A stretch of DNA of 64,000 nucleotides, taken from JADJYF01 sp050186725 (lineage in GTDB: Bacteria > Pseudomonadota > Gammaproteobacteria > Ga0077536). A program made the translations under genes and the position numbers. The notes beneath the pieces are model-generated. The model ran no database searches, was not told the origin of the DNA, and was given only the letters and a program-made list of their open reading frames with translations. Shown here one piece after another: positions 42,399 to 50,188 of this stretch (its first letter is position 1; the number at the start of each line of letters is the position of its first letter). The stretch covers positions 1-64,000 of the forward strand of contig JBFWYG010000002.1 in the NCBI GenBank assembly GCA_050186725.1, given 5' to 3'.

Positions 42399-43610
42399 TC
42401 AGATCACGCCCTCGTCCTTGAGCCGCGCGAGCGCCGCGGCGTCATAGCCCAGTGCGCCGTAGATCTCCGCGTTGTGCTGGCCGAGCGTCGCGGCCGGCTC
42501 GTGCACCCGGGTCGGCGTGCGGGAGAACTTGGCGGCTGGCCCGGTCAGCGGCACGGTGCGGCCGTCGGCGAGGGTGGTGGGCTGCAGCATGTCGCGCGCC
42601 GCCACGTGGGGATGGCCGGAGGCCTCGGCGTAGGACTGCACGCGGGTCACGGTCAAGCCGGCCTCGGTCCACAGCGCCGTGACTTCGGCCACCGAATGGC
42701 CCGCGCACCAGGCCGCCACCAGGCCGTCCAGTTCTTCGCGGCGCGCGATGCGCTCGGCGTTCACCAGGGATGCGAGGTCCGGCCGCTCCAGCAGCACGCA
42801 CAGCGCGCGCCAGTGGCTGTCCAGCAGCACGCCGCCGTAGATGCTGCCGTCCCGGCAGGCGTAGACGTTGACCGGCGCGGCGAGCGCGAACTGGTTGCCG
42901 TAGCGCGTGAGCGGCATGCCGAGCGCGCCGGCGGTGAGATTGCCGTTGCTCTGGTAGAGCAGGCCGTCGATCAGCGCCACGTCGACGTGCTGGCCCTCGC
43001 CGGTGCGGTTGCGATGCTGGAGCGCGGCCAGCGCGCCCAATGCGCCGTGCATGCCGGCGAGGTCGTCGCCGAGGAAGGTCGGCGCCTTGGTCGGGCCGCC
43101 GCCCGGATCGCCGTTCAGCGAGGTCCAGCCGGTGAAATTCTGCGCGATGGGATCGTAGGCGGGACGCTCGGACAGCGGCCCGAACTGCCCGTAGCCGCTG
43201 ACCGAGACGTAGATGATGTCGGGCTTCACCGCCGCGACGTCGGCGTAACCCACGCCCCAGCCGGCAAGCGTGCCGGGCTTGAAGTTCTCGACCACGATGT
43301 CGGCGTCCCGGCACAGCGCGAGGAACATCTCCCGTCCTTGCGGCTTGCGCAGATCGAGCGACACGTTGCGCTTGTTGCGGTTGACGGTCTCGTGCGCCAT
43401 GGACAGCGCGGAGTCGGGCAGCATGGGCGGGAGCTTGCGGCACACTTCCCCGGCCGGATGCTCGACTTTCACGACCGTGGCGCCGAAATCCGCCAGCAGG
43501 CAGGCCGCCATGGGGCCCGCCCAGGTGGTGGTGGCCTCGACCACCTTGATGCCGTGCAACGGCCCGCGCACGTCGTGGCGCGCCGCGGCGTAGAACGCTT
43601 GCTTGTCCAT
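42399..43610 (-). CDS. CaiB/BaiF family CoA-transferase
   Basis: Predicted 403 residues, class III CoA-transferase. The N-terminal GIKVVEATTTWAGPMAACLLADFGATVVKVE motif and the catalytic Asp (D183 in FLGDDLAGMHGA), followed by the GEGQHVDVALIDG strand, are typical. The enzyme moves CoA between acids without ATP. Substrates range from formyl/oxalate and carnitine to bile acids and aromatic acids, none being indicated here. Its leader GAGGGGAGAG closely matches those of the SDR and PQQ dehydrogenase genes. It is divergent from motA. Confidence 0.92.
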   Translation of the reverse strand: MDKQAFYAAARHDVRGPLHGIKVVEATTTWAGPMAACLLADFGATVVKVEHPAGEVCRKLPPMLPDSALSMAHETVNRNKRNVSLDLRKPQGREMFLALCRDADIVVENFKPGTLAGWGVGYADVAAVKPDIIYVSVSGYGQFGPLSERPAYDPIAQNFTGWTSLNGDPGGGPTKAPTFLGDDLAGMHGALGALAALQHRNRTGEGQHVDVALIDGLLYQSNGNLTAGALGMPLTRYGNQFALAAPVNVYACRDGSIYGGVLLDSHWRALCVLLERPDLASLVNAERIARREELDGLVAAWCAGHSVAEVTALWTEAGLTVTRVQSYAEASGHPHVAARDMLQPTTLADGRTVPLTGPAAKFSRTPTRVHEPAATLGQHNAEIYGALGYDAAALARLKDEGVI

Positions 43611-43692
43611 CGAACTCTCCCCTCGCGCCTGGTGGCCGGGGATTGTAGCGGCAGGCGCGTCGGTCGCGTGTTCCGGGACCCGCCGCGCGCCC

Positions 43693-43720
43693 TCAAGCGG
43701 CCTTCCCGCACTGCCGCTAA
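43693..43720 (+). promoter_or_regulatory. Sigma-28 (FliA)-type promoter for motAB
   Basis: TCAAG (43693-43697) and GCCGCTAA (43713-43720) are separated by 15 bases, a near-consensus flagellar sigma-28 promoter. It is 39 bases before the motA ATG and matches the chemoreceptor promoter in element and spacing. Confidence 0.65.
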
Positions 43721-43759
43721 GTAGCCTCGAGTAGTCCTGGCAAGAGTTTCGCGCGACCC

Positions 43760-44614
43760 ATGTTCCTCATCATCGGCATCGTCCTCGTGCTCGGCTGCGT
43801 GGCCGGCGGTTTCGTCCTGTCCCACGGCGAGCTGGCGGCCCTGTGGCAGCCCTACGAACTCCTGGTGATCGGCGGCGCCGCACTGGGCGCCTTCGTCATC
43901 GCCAACCCCATGAAGGTGATCAAGGCCACCTTCGGCGCGATCCCCAAGCTGCTCAAGGGCTCGAAGTACAAGAAAGAGCTCTACATGGACACCCTGGCGC
44001 TGCTCTACGACCTGCTGGTCAAGGCGCGCAAGCAGGGCATGATGGCGCTGGAAGGCGACGTCGACAAACCGGAGTCCAGCGAGATTTTCGGCAAGTACCC
44101 GACCCTGATGGCCGACCACCACCTGATCGAATTCATCACCGACTACCTGCGCCTGCTGGCGGCCGGCAGCATCACCAGCCCCTACGAGCTCGACGCCTTG
44201 ATGGACGTCGAGCTCGAGACCCACCACCACGACGGCCACCAGCCGGCGGCGGCGCTGACCCGCGTGTGCGACGGCCTGCCGGGCTTCGGCATCGTCGCCG
44301 CGGTGCTCGGCATCGTCATCACCATGGGCGCCATCGGCGGACCGCCGGCGGAGCTCGGCCATCACGTCGCGGCGGCGCTGGTCGGCACCTTCTTGGGCAT
44401 CCTTCTCGCCTACGGCTTCGTCGGCCCGATGGCGACCGCGGTCGAGCACATGGCGGCGGACGAGGCGCAGATGTTCCTCGCCATCAAGAACACGCTGGTG
44501 GCCTCGGCGCAGGGCTATGCCCCGCAGATCGCCATCGAGTTCGGCCGCAAGGCCATCGGCGGCCCGGACCGGCCGTCGTTCTCGGAGCTCGAGACCCGCG
44601 TGAAGGGCAAGTGA
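43760..44614 (+). CDS. motA: Flagellar motor stator protein MotA
   Basis: Predicted 284 residues with four membrane segments. The cytoplasmic loop bears KARKQGMMALE, which carries the charged residues that contact FliG, and PGFGIVAAVLGIVITMG holds the conserved Pro of the third membrane segment. MotA and MotB form the proton-driven stator. A cytoplasmic His-rich patch (ETHHHDGHQ) is normal for proteobacterial MotA. It is followed after 19 bases by motB. Confidence 0.96.
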   Translation: MFLIIGIVLVLGCVAGGFVLSHGELAALWQPYELLVIGGAALGAFVIANPMKVIKATFGAIPKLLKGSKYKKELYMDTLALLYDLLVKARKQGMMALEGDVDKPESSEIFGKYPTLMADHHLIEFITDYLRLLAAGSITSPYELDALMDVELETHHHDGHQPAAALTRVCDGLPGFGIVAAVLGIVITMGAIGGPPAELGHHVAAALVGTFLGILLAYGFVGPMATAVEHMAADEAQMFLAIKNTLVASAQGYAPQIAIEFGRKAIGGPDRPSFSELETRVKGK

Positions 44615-44633
44615 CGGCCGGAGTCCACTGAGC

Positions 44634-45785
44634 ATGGCCGCGAACCAGTCCGCCGCGCCGATCATCATCAAGAAGATCAAGAAGGGCGGCCATGGGCACC
44701 ATGGCGGCGCCTGGAAGGTCGCGTTCGCCGACTTCGTGACGGCGATGATGGCCTTCTTCCTCCTGATGTGGCTGATGGCCTCGACCACCGTCGAGCAGCG
44801 CGCATCGATCTCGTCCTATTTTAACGACCCGATGGCCAAGGTCGGCTTCGACGGCAACGGCGGCGGCAACCCCGCCTTGAACGGCGGCAGCGGCATTCTC
44901 ACCGGGCGCGGGAAGAATCCCTTCAGCGGTCAATCCCAAGACGAAGAGAACAGCACCCGCAACGGGCCAGACGTGATGCTCGACGACGAACAGATCGAGC
45001 GCGCGCGCATGGTGCAGATGATGGACGAGCTGAAGGAGGTGGTGGACGCCGGCAAGGCGCTCAAGGAGTTCGCCGACCAGATCCTGCTCGACATCACGCC
45101 CGAGGGGCTGCGCATTCAGATAGTCGACAAGGAGAACCGCGCGATGTTCGACCAGGGCAGCGCGCGGCTGCAGCCCTACACCCGCGACATCCTGCACGAG
45201 ATCGTGAAAGTGGTAAGCGAGGCGCCGAACCGCATCAGCATCTCCGGCCACACCGACGCCACGCCCTACGCGCGCAATGGCGACTATGGCAACTGGGAAC
45301 TGTCCGCCGACCGCGCCAACGCCGCGCGCCGCGAACTGCTGGCCGGCGGGCTGGAGGAGGAGAAGATCGGACGCGTGGTCGGGCTCGGCTCTTCCGACCT
45401 GCTGGACCCCAGCCAGCCGCGCGCGCCCATCAACCGCCGCATCAGCATCGTGGTGCTGCGTGGCGATCATGGCACCGATACCAACCCGGACGGCAGCGCC
45501 GACGGCGCCCCCCCGCCGACGGCGCAAGAAGGCGAAGCGCTGCCCGCGCCCAGTGAAGCCCCCGAGGACGGCGCGCCGCCCGCGGCCGAAACCACCGATG
45601 GCGACACCGCGAGTGCGAGCGGCGCCAGTGAGGCCGCACCCGCGCTGGCGGGCCTGACCAGCGCGGCGAGCGCCGCGGACGCCGCGAGTCGCGCGGTGGC
45701 GAAGAAACTCGCCGCCAAGCCCGCGGCACCGGTCAAGACCAAGGCCAGGACCACCCGGCCGCGCGCCGCCAAGACCAAGGGCTGA
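44634..45785 (+). CDS. motB: Flagellar motor stator protein MotB with a long Ala/Pro/Lys-rich tail
   Basis: Predicted 383 residues. A short cytoplasmic N terminus (with a Gly/His patch, KKGGHGHHGG) precedes one membrane segment with the proton-binding Asp (AFADFVTAMMAFFLLMWLM). The OmpA-like peptidoglycan-binding domain runs to about 275 (ISGHTDATPY, LSADRANAARRELL, PINRRISIVVL). After it comes a low-complexity tail of some 110 residues, first acidic and Pro-rich and then basic (KTKARTTRPRAAKTKG). Typical MotB ends soon after the OmpA domain. The tail should lie in the periplasm and might add wall contacts. Confidence 0.95.
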   Translation: MAANQSAAPIIIKKIKKGGHGHHGGAWKVAFADFVTAMMAFFLLMWLMASTTVEQRASISSYFNDPMAKVGFDGNGGGNPALNGGSGILTGRGKNPFSGQSQDEENSTRNGPDVMLDDEQIERARMVQMMDELKEVVDAGKALKEFADQILLDITPEGLRIQIVDKENRAMFDQGSARLQPYTRDILHEIVKVVSEAPNRISISGHTDATPYARNGDYGNWELSADRANAARRELLAGGLEEEKIGRVVGLGSSDLLDPSQPRAPINRRISIVVLRGDHGTDTNPDGSADGAPPPTAQEGEALPAPSEAPEDGAPPAAETTDGDTASASGASEAAPALAGLTSAASAADAASRAVAKKLAAKPAAPVKTKARTTRPRAAKTKG

Positions 45786-45794
45786 TGCGTCTCC

Positions 45795-45813
45795 GGCGCG
45801 CTGCGCGCGCGCC
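45795..45813 (+). terminator. Possible terminator after motB
   Basis: Stem GGCGCGC / GCGCGCC with a 5-base loop begins 10 bases after the motB stop. It is short, in an overall GC-rich stretch, and not followed by T's. Confidence 0.35.
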
Positions 45814-45856
45814 TGGCCAGGCCTCTCCCGCCGCGCCGCGGGCGCGCGATCCGACG

Positions 45857-45865
45857 TGCTACACT
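45857..45865 (+). promoter_or_regulatory. Extended -10 promoter before the desaturase gene
   Basis: TGC followed by TACACT (45860-45865) makes an extended -10 element, 37 bases before the TTG start. No -35 box is evident. Confidence 0.4.
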
Positions 45866-45902
45866 CGAGGCCGTTCACGCACGCCACACGAGGGAGTCTC
45901 AC

Positions 45903-46886
45903 TTGTCGCGCGCCCACTCTGCACGGATCGCGCGCGACGATGTCGTCCGCCTGAGCCAGCTCCGCTCGCTGCCCAACCTGGCCAAGCTCAGCCTGATCAC
46001 AGGCCTGATGACCGGCCTCACCTGGCTGGCCTGGCACACTGAAGAGGCGCCGCTACGCTGGGCCGCCTACGTCGCCCTCGGCTACCTGTGGATGTCCATC
46101 GTGACCTTCATGCACGACGCCGGGCACAACACGCTGTGGCCGCGACGCTGGCTGAACACCGCCTTCGGCGTCGTCGCCATGCTGCCGCTGTTCGCCTCGT
46201 TCATCGCCTTCAAGCAGGACCACTACGAGCACCACCGCTTCAACCGCTCACCGCGCGATCCCGACGCATTCACCATGGGCAAACGCGGTGCGCTCGACTT
46301 CGTGCTGTTCTATGCCTACATGGCCTTCGGCGCGGTGCTGAGCCTGGTGCACTTCAACCTGCTCTACCCCATCGCGCGCTTCAACCGGCGACAGTGGGCC
46401 ATGCACCTGTTCGAGACAGGCCTCAAGGTCGTGGTCTACTGGCTGGCACTGGGCTACGCGGCGCGCCACGGCGTGCTCGGCCGCGCGCTCGAAGTGTGGC
46501 TGTGGCCGGTGTTCTTCTTCTCGCTGTTCAATTCCATGCGCTTCATGGCCGAGCACTACGGCACGCCCTGGAACGCCGGACAGATGTCGGGCACGCGCAC
46601 CATCACCTCGAACCGCCTGCACGCGTTCTTCTGGAACAACATCAACTGGCACATCGGCCACCACGTGTACCCGAGCGTGCCGTGGTACAACCTGGTGGAA
46701 CTGCATCACCTTCTGCTCCCGCAGATCGAAGCGAGCGGCGCGCTGGTCGACAAGAGCTACGTCGGCGTGTGCTGGCGGGCGCTGCGCGACGGGCCGGAGA
46801 CGGAGACCCGGCTGGCACGGGCATTGGCGAAGCGCAGAGTCGCCGAACATGGCGAGTTGAAACCCGCCCTGCAGACACCGTTGTAG
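45903..46886 (+). CDS. Membrane fatty acid desaturase
   Basis: Predicted 327 residues from a TTG start at 45903 that has GAGGGAG seven bases upstream. The three His boxes of the acyl-lipid desaturase family are intact: HDAGH (71-75), HYEHH (107-111) and HIGHH (250-254). Four or so membrane helices flank them. It introduces a double bond (or hydroxyl) in a lipid acyl chain using O2 and two irons. The last residues (about 316-327, GELKPALQTPL) are encoded by a palindromic repeat unit whose TAG also provides the stop, so the native C terminus was probably changed by repeat insertion. Confidence 0.88.
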   Translation: MSRAHSARIARDDVVRLSQLRSLPNLAKLSLITGLMTGLTWLAWHTEEAPLRWAAYVALGYLWMSIVTFMHDAGHNTLWPRRWLNTAFGVVAMLPLFASFIAFKQDHYEHHRFNRSPRDPDAFTMGKRGALDFVLFYAYMAFGAVLSLVHFNLLYPIARFNRRQWAMHLFETGLKVVVYWLALGYAARHGVLGRALEVWLWPVFFFSLFNSMRFMAEHYGTPWNAGQMSGTRTITSNRLHAFFWNNINWHIGHHVYPSVPWYNLVELHHLLLPQIEASGALVDKSYVGVCWRALRDGPETETRLARALAKRRVAEHGELKPALQTPL

Positions 46887-47047
46887 GGCCGATTTCAATC
46901 GGCCAGGCACGGCGCACAGACGAAACGCCACGCATGGCGGGTTGAAACCCACGCCACAGGTGCCGCCGATGTAGGGCCGATTTCAATCGGCCAGGCACGA
47001 CGCACGAACGCAGCGCCGCGCATGGCGGGTTGAAACCCGCCCTACAG
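46848..47047. repeat. Tandem palindromic repeat array, about 85-88 bp period
   Basis: Three copies of a CATGGCG(G)GTTGAAACCC-type unit begin at 46848, 46933 and 47021. The first two are each followed by a TGTAGGGCCGATTTCAATCGGCC-type unit (46881 and 46970; split here to describe its halves). Both units are palindromes: GGCGGGTTGAAACCCGCC and GGCCGATTTCAATCGGCC. Spacers differ. The array overlaps the 3' ends of two convergent genes. A fourth, more decayed copy lies at 62165-62256. The pattern is that of a REP/BIME family rather than CRISPR. Confidence 0.85.
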
Positions 47048-48856
47048 GGAGAACGGGAACACCAGCGGCGTGATGGCGATGGTGGTCGCGGCGACGACCA
47101 AGTCGAGGGGAATGCCGAAACGCAGGAAGTCGGCGAAACGGTAGCCACCGGGGCCGTAGACCATCATGTGCGTCTGGTAGCCGAGTGGCGTGGCGAAGCC
47201 GCAGGACGCGGCGATGGTCATGGCGACCACGAAGGGCATGTGATCGACCCCCATCACGCGGGCGGTGGCGAGCGCGATGGGGAACATCAGCACCGCGGCC
47301 GTGTTGTTGCTGAGCAGTTCGGTGGCGAGCATGGTGGAGAGATAGACGGTGGCGAGCGCCATCCAGGGCGAGGAAGCGGACATGTTCGCCACGCCGCTGG
47401 CCGCTAGCGCCGCGAGCCCGGTCTTCTGCAACGCCGTGCCGATGCCGATGGTGGTGGCGATGACGATGAGCACCTGCCAGTCCACCGTGCGGCGCGCGGC
47501 GTCCGCTCCGCAGCAGCGTCCAAGCAGCATGGCGACCGCAGCGAGCATGCCGGCGTGCAACATCGAATAGCCGTGGGACTCGAACCAGGGGTGCTGCTCG
47601 AAGAGCGTCGCGGCCGCGACCATGGCGAGGAGGATGCCGAGCGCGAGCGGCGCCTTGTGGCGCGCGAGCGGCGCGGAGTCATCGATGCCCGAGACCAGGA
47701 AGAAGTCGCGCGCGTTGCGCTGCTGCTGGACGAAGGCCGGGCGCGCTTCCACCAGCAGGGTGTCTCCGACCTCCAGCACCACGTCGCCGAGCTTCTGGTA
47801 GAGGCGCTGGCCGCCGCGCGCGACGCCGATCACCACCGCGTTGTACTGGGTGCGGAAGCGTCCTTCGCGAATGCTCTTGCCGAGCAGCGGGGACTGGTCC
47901 GACACCACGGCTTCGATCAGCATGCGCTGCTCGCGCGGCCCGTCGAGCTTGAAGACCTGCTCCGTGGCCGGCGCCAGGCCGCGCATCTTCTGCAGGTCGA
48001 GAACCGCGTCGACCACGCCGACGAACACCAGGCGATCGTTCGCCTGCAGACGGAAGCTGGCGCCGACCGCCGCCATCACCTGGCCATCGCGATCGACCTC
48101 CGCCAGGTAGCTGCCGGGCAGGTGCCGCAGGCCGGCCTCTTCGATGCTGCGCCCCGCGATGGGCCCGTCCGGCATGACCAGCATTTCGACCGTGTAGGCG
48201 CGCGGGTCACTCTCGTCCCGCAGCGGCGAGCCACGCTTTGGCAGCAGAACTGGGGCGAGCAGCACGATGTAGGCCAGGCCGGCGAGCGCGCAGGCGAGGC
48301 CGACGGGCGAGAGCGTGAAGAAGCTGAAGCCGCGGTCGACGACGCCCGCCCGCACCGCGTCATTCAGCAGACCCGCGACGATGACGTTGGTACTTGTGCC
48401 GATGAGCGTGCACAACCCGCCCAGGATGGCGGCGTAGCTGAGTGGCATGAGCAGACGGGACAAAGGGATCTGCAGCCGCCGGCCCCAATCCGACACCGCG
48501 GGCAGCATGGCCGCGACCAGCGGCGTGTTGTTCATGAAGGCCGACAGACCGGCGACCGGCAGCATCATGCGCAGCTGCGCCCCGGCCACGCTCTTCGGCC
48601 GACCGAACCAGGCGTTGGCGAGCATGCCCATGGCGCCCGTGTCGCGCAGCCCGGCGACCGCGATGTAGAGGATCCCCACCGTCATCACGCCTTCGTTGGC
48701 GAAGCCGGCCAGGGCCTCCTTGGTGCCGAGCACCCCGCCGAGCAGGAGCGTCGCGAGCGCGCCGAGCATGACCAGGTCGGTGGCCAGCGAGGTCAGCGCC
48801 AGCAGGCCGAAAATCGCGCTGACCACCGCGAGCGTGAGCCACGCGTCGAAGCTCAT
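47042..48856 (-). CDS. SLC13-type anion transporter with two TrkA-C domains
   Basis: Predicted 604 residues. The start at 48856 (MSFDAWLTLAVV) is chosen; a longer frame is Arg-rich and unlikely. Membrane regions at about 5-225 and 410-604 enclose two RCK_C/TrkA-C domains (about 235-400; LRHLPGSYLAEVDRDGQ and SIREGRFRTQYNAVVIGVARGG). The SLC13/DASS signature is shown by SAFMNNTPLVAAMLPAV, LIGTSTNVIVAG and LATELLSNNTAAVLMFPIA. Such proteins transport sulfate, dicarboxylates or other anions with Na+, gated by the TrkA-C domains. Its stop codon lies in the palindromic repeat array. Confidence 0.9.
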   Translation of the reverse strand: MSFDAWLTLAVVSAIFGLLALTSLATDLVMLGALATLLLGGVLGTKEALAGFANEGVMTVGILYIAVAGLRDTGAMGMLANAWFGRPKSVAGAQLRMMLPVAGLSAFMNNTPLVAAMLPAVSDWGRRLQIPLSRLLMPLSYAAILGGLCTLIGTSTNVIVAGLLNDAVRAGVVDRGFSFFTLSPVGLACALAGLAYIVLLAPVLLPKRGSPLRDESDPRAYTVEMLVMPDGPIAGRSIEEAGLRHLPGSYLAEVDRDGQVMAAVGASFRLQANDRLVFVGVVDAVLDLQKMRGLAPATEQVFKLDGPREQRMLIEAVVSDQSPLLGKSIREGRFRTQYNAVVIGVARGGQRLYQKLGDVVLEVGDTLLVEARPAFVQQQRNARDFFLVSGIDDSAPLARHKAPLALGILLAMVAAATLFEQHPWFESHGYSMLHAGMLAAVAMLLGRCCGADAARRTVDWQVLIVIATTIGIGTALQKTGLAALAASGVANMSASSPWMALATVYLSTMLATELLSNNTAAVLMFPIALATARVMGVDHMPFVVAMTIAASCGFATPLGYQTHMMVYGPGGYRFADFLRFGIPLDLVVAATTIAITPLVFPFSL

Positions 48857-48979
48857 GGAGCGGCCATGTCGAGGGCAGGGGTCATGGGAGGGCGCTTTAC
48901 GCGCGTGCGGTCTTGCGGCTGGAAAGTCAGGGCGGAGCGTACACGCGCGGCGAACGCTGGGCAATGCGCGCGGCCGTGC

Positions 48980-49007
48980 TTGCCCGGGCCGACGAATTCA
49001 CTAAGAT
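48980..49007 (+). promoter_or_regulatory. Candidate sigma-70 promoter for the Ca/Na antiporter gene
   Basis: TTGCCC (48980-48985) and TAAGAT (49002-49007), 16 bases apart, precede the ATG at 49121 by 113 bases. Matches are four and five of six. Confidence 0.4.
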
Positions 49008-49120
49008 GCGCGGGTCGCGCCGTGGTTGGGGACCAAGGCGCGCCGTCGGCGCGACCTCGGTCGCTCCCCTACCCGCTCACCGACCATGCGCCGCTCATTC
49101 ACGGCGGCGACGGAAACGAC

Positions 49121-50125
49121 ATGCCTGTCTGGATCGAAATCCTGCTGATGCTGCTGCTGATCCTGGTGGCCGCGGAAATCTTCACCAACGCGCTGGAACA
49201 CCTGGGCGAGCAGCTCGGCATCTCGGAGGGCGTGACCGGATCCATCTTCGCCGCGGTCGGCACTGCCATGCCCGAGAGCATCGTGCCGCTGGTCGCGGTG
49301 CTGGCGGGCGGCCCCAACGAACAGACCAATATCGAGGTCGGCGTGGGCGCCATCCTGGGCGCGCCGCTGATGCTCTCGACGCTCAGCCTGTCGCTGATGG
49401 CGTTCTCGGTGCTGGGCAAGCGCGGCGCCGCGGGCGAGATGCGCCCGGAACGGGTCGGGCTCAAGCGCGACGTCTGGTTCTTCATGGGTGCGTTCTCGCT
49501 CGCGAGCGCGAGCCTCTACCTGCCATCCGGCGCCAGTCTCCTGCGGGTCGGCGCGGCGGTGCTGCTGGTCGGCATCTATTTCATGTACGTGATGCTGACC
49601 CTGCGCGCGTCCTCGGCCCTGGTGGCCGACGGCCACGGCACCGAGGCCCACTCCGATCTCTTCCTGGTCAAGGCGCGGCTGCCCGACCATATCGCCACCG
49701 CCGCGGTGCAGGCGCTGCTCGGCCTCGCGCTCTTGATCTACGGCGCCAGGGGGTTCGTGCATGGGATCGAGCATGCCTCTGCCCTGCTCGGCGTATCGCC
49801 CCTGCTGCTGTCGCTGCTGCTGGTGCCGGTCGCGACCGAACTACCGGAGAAGGTCAACAGCATCCTGTGGATTCGACGCGGCAAGGACACGCTGGCCTTC
49901 GGCAACATCACCGGCGCTATGGTCTTCCAGGGCAGCCTGCTCCCGGCCCTCGGCCTTGCCATCACCCCCTGGCGCCCGAATCCCGAGGTGCTGGGCGGCG
50001 TCATCACCACCCTGCTTGCGGGCGCGTGGCTGGTGATGCACGCTCACCGTGGCAGGTTGCAGGTGTGGCACGTCGCCGCGAGCGGCCTGCTGTACGTCGG
50101 TTACCTCGCCATCATGCTGCGCTGA
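49121..50125 (+). CDS. Ca2+/Na+ exchanger family protein (CaCA superfamily)
   Basis: Predicted 334 residues, about ten membrane segments in two inverted repeats. Each repeat has the alpha motif with its acidic residue: AVGTAMPESIVPLVAV (first) and LVPVATELPEKVNSILWI (second). The second motif has ATELPEK where classical members have GTSLPE, a YrbG-like variant. It should exchange Ca2+ (or another cation) against Na+ or H+ across the inner membrane. An APC permease follows after 63 bases, but no functional link is evident. Confidence 0.87.
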   Translation: MPVWIEILLMLLLILVAAEIFTNALEHLGEQLGISEGVTGSIFAAVGTAMPESIVPLVAVLAGGPNEQTNIEVGVGAILGAPLMLSTLSLSLMAFSVLGKRGAAGEMRPERVGLKRDVWFFMGAFSLASASLYLPSGASLLRVGAAVLLVGIYFMYVMLTLRASSALVADGHGTEAHSDLFLVKARLPDHIATAAVQALLGLALLIYGARGFVHGIEHASALLGVSPLLLSLLLVPVATELPEKVNSILWIRRGKDTLAFGNITGAMVFQGSLLPALGLAITPWRPNPEVLGGVITTLLAGAWLVMHAHRGRLQVWHVAASGLLYVGYLAIMLR

Positions 50126-50188
50126 GGCGCGCGGGCGGCACGCAGAGATCCCGGCCATCACCCGCGGCAGCAAGGTCCACAGGCAGGC

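Noticed and set aside
46848..47047. CRISPR-like array of regularly spaced repeats
   Set aside because: Only three units, periods of 85 and 88 bases, two alternating palindromes, no unique 30-40 base spacers and no cas genes. A REP/BIME family fits better.
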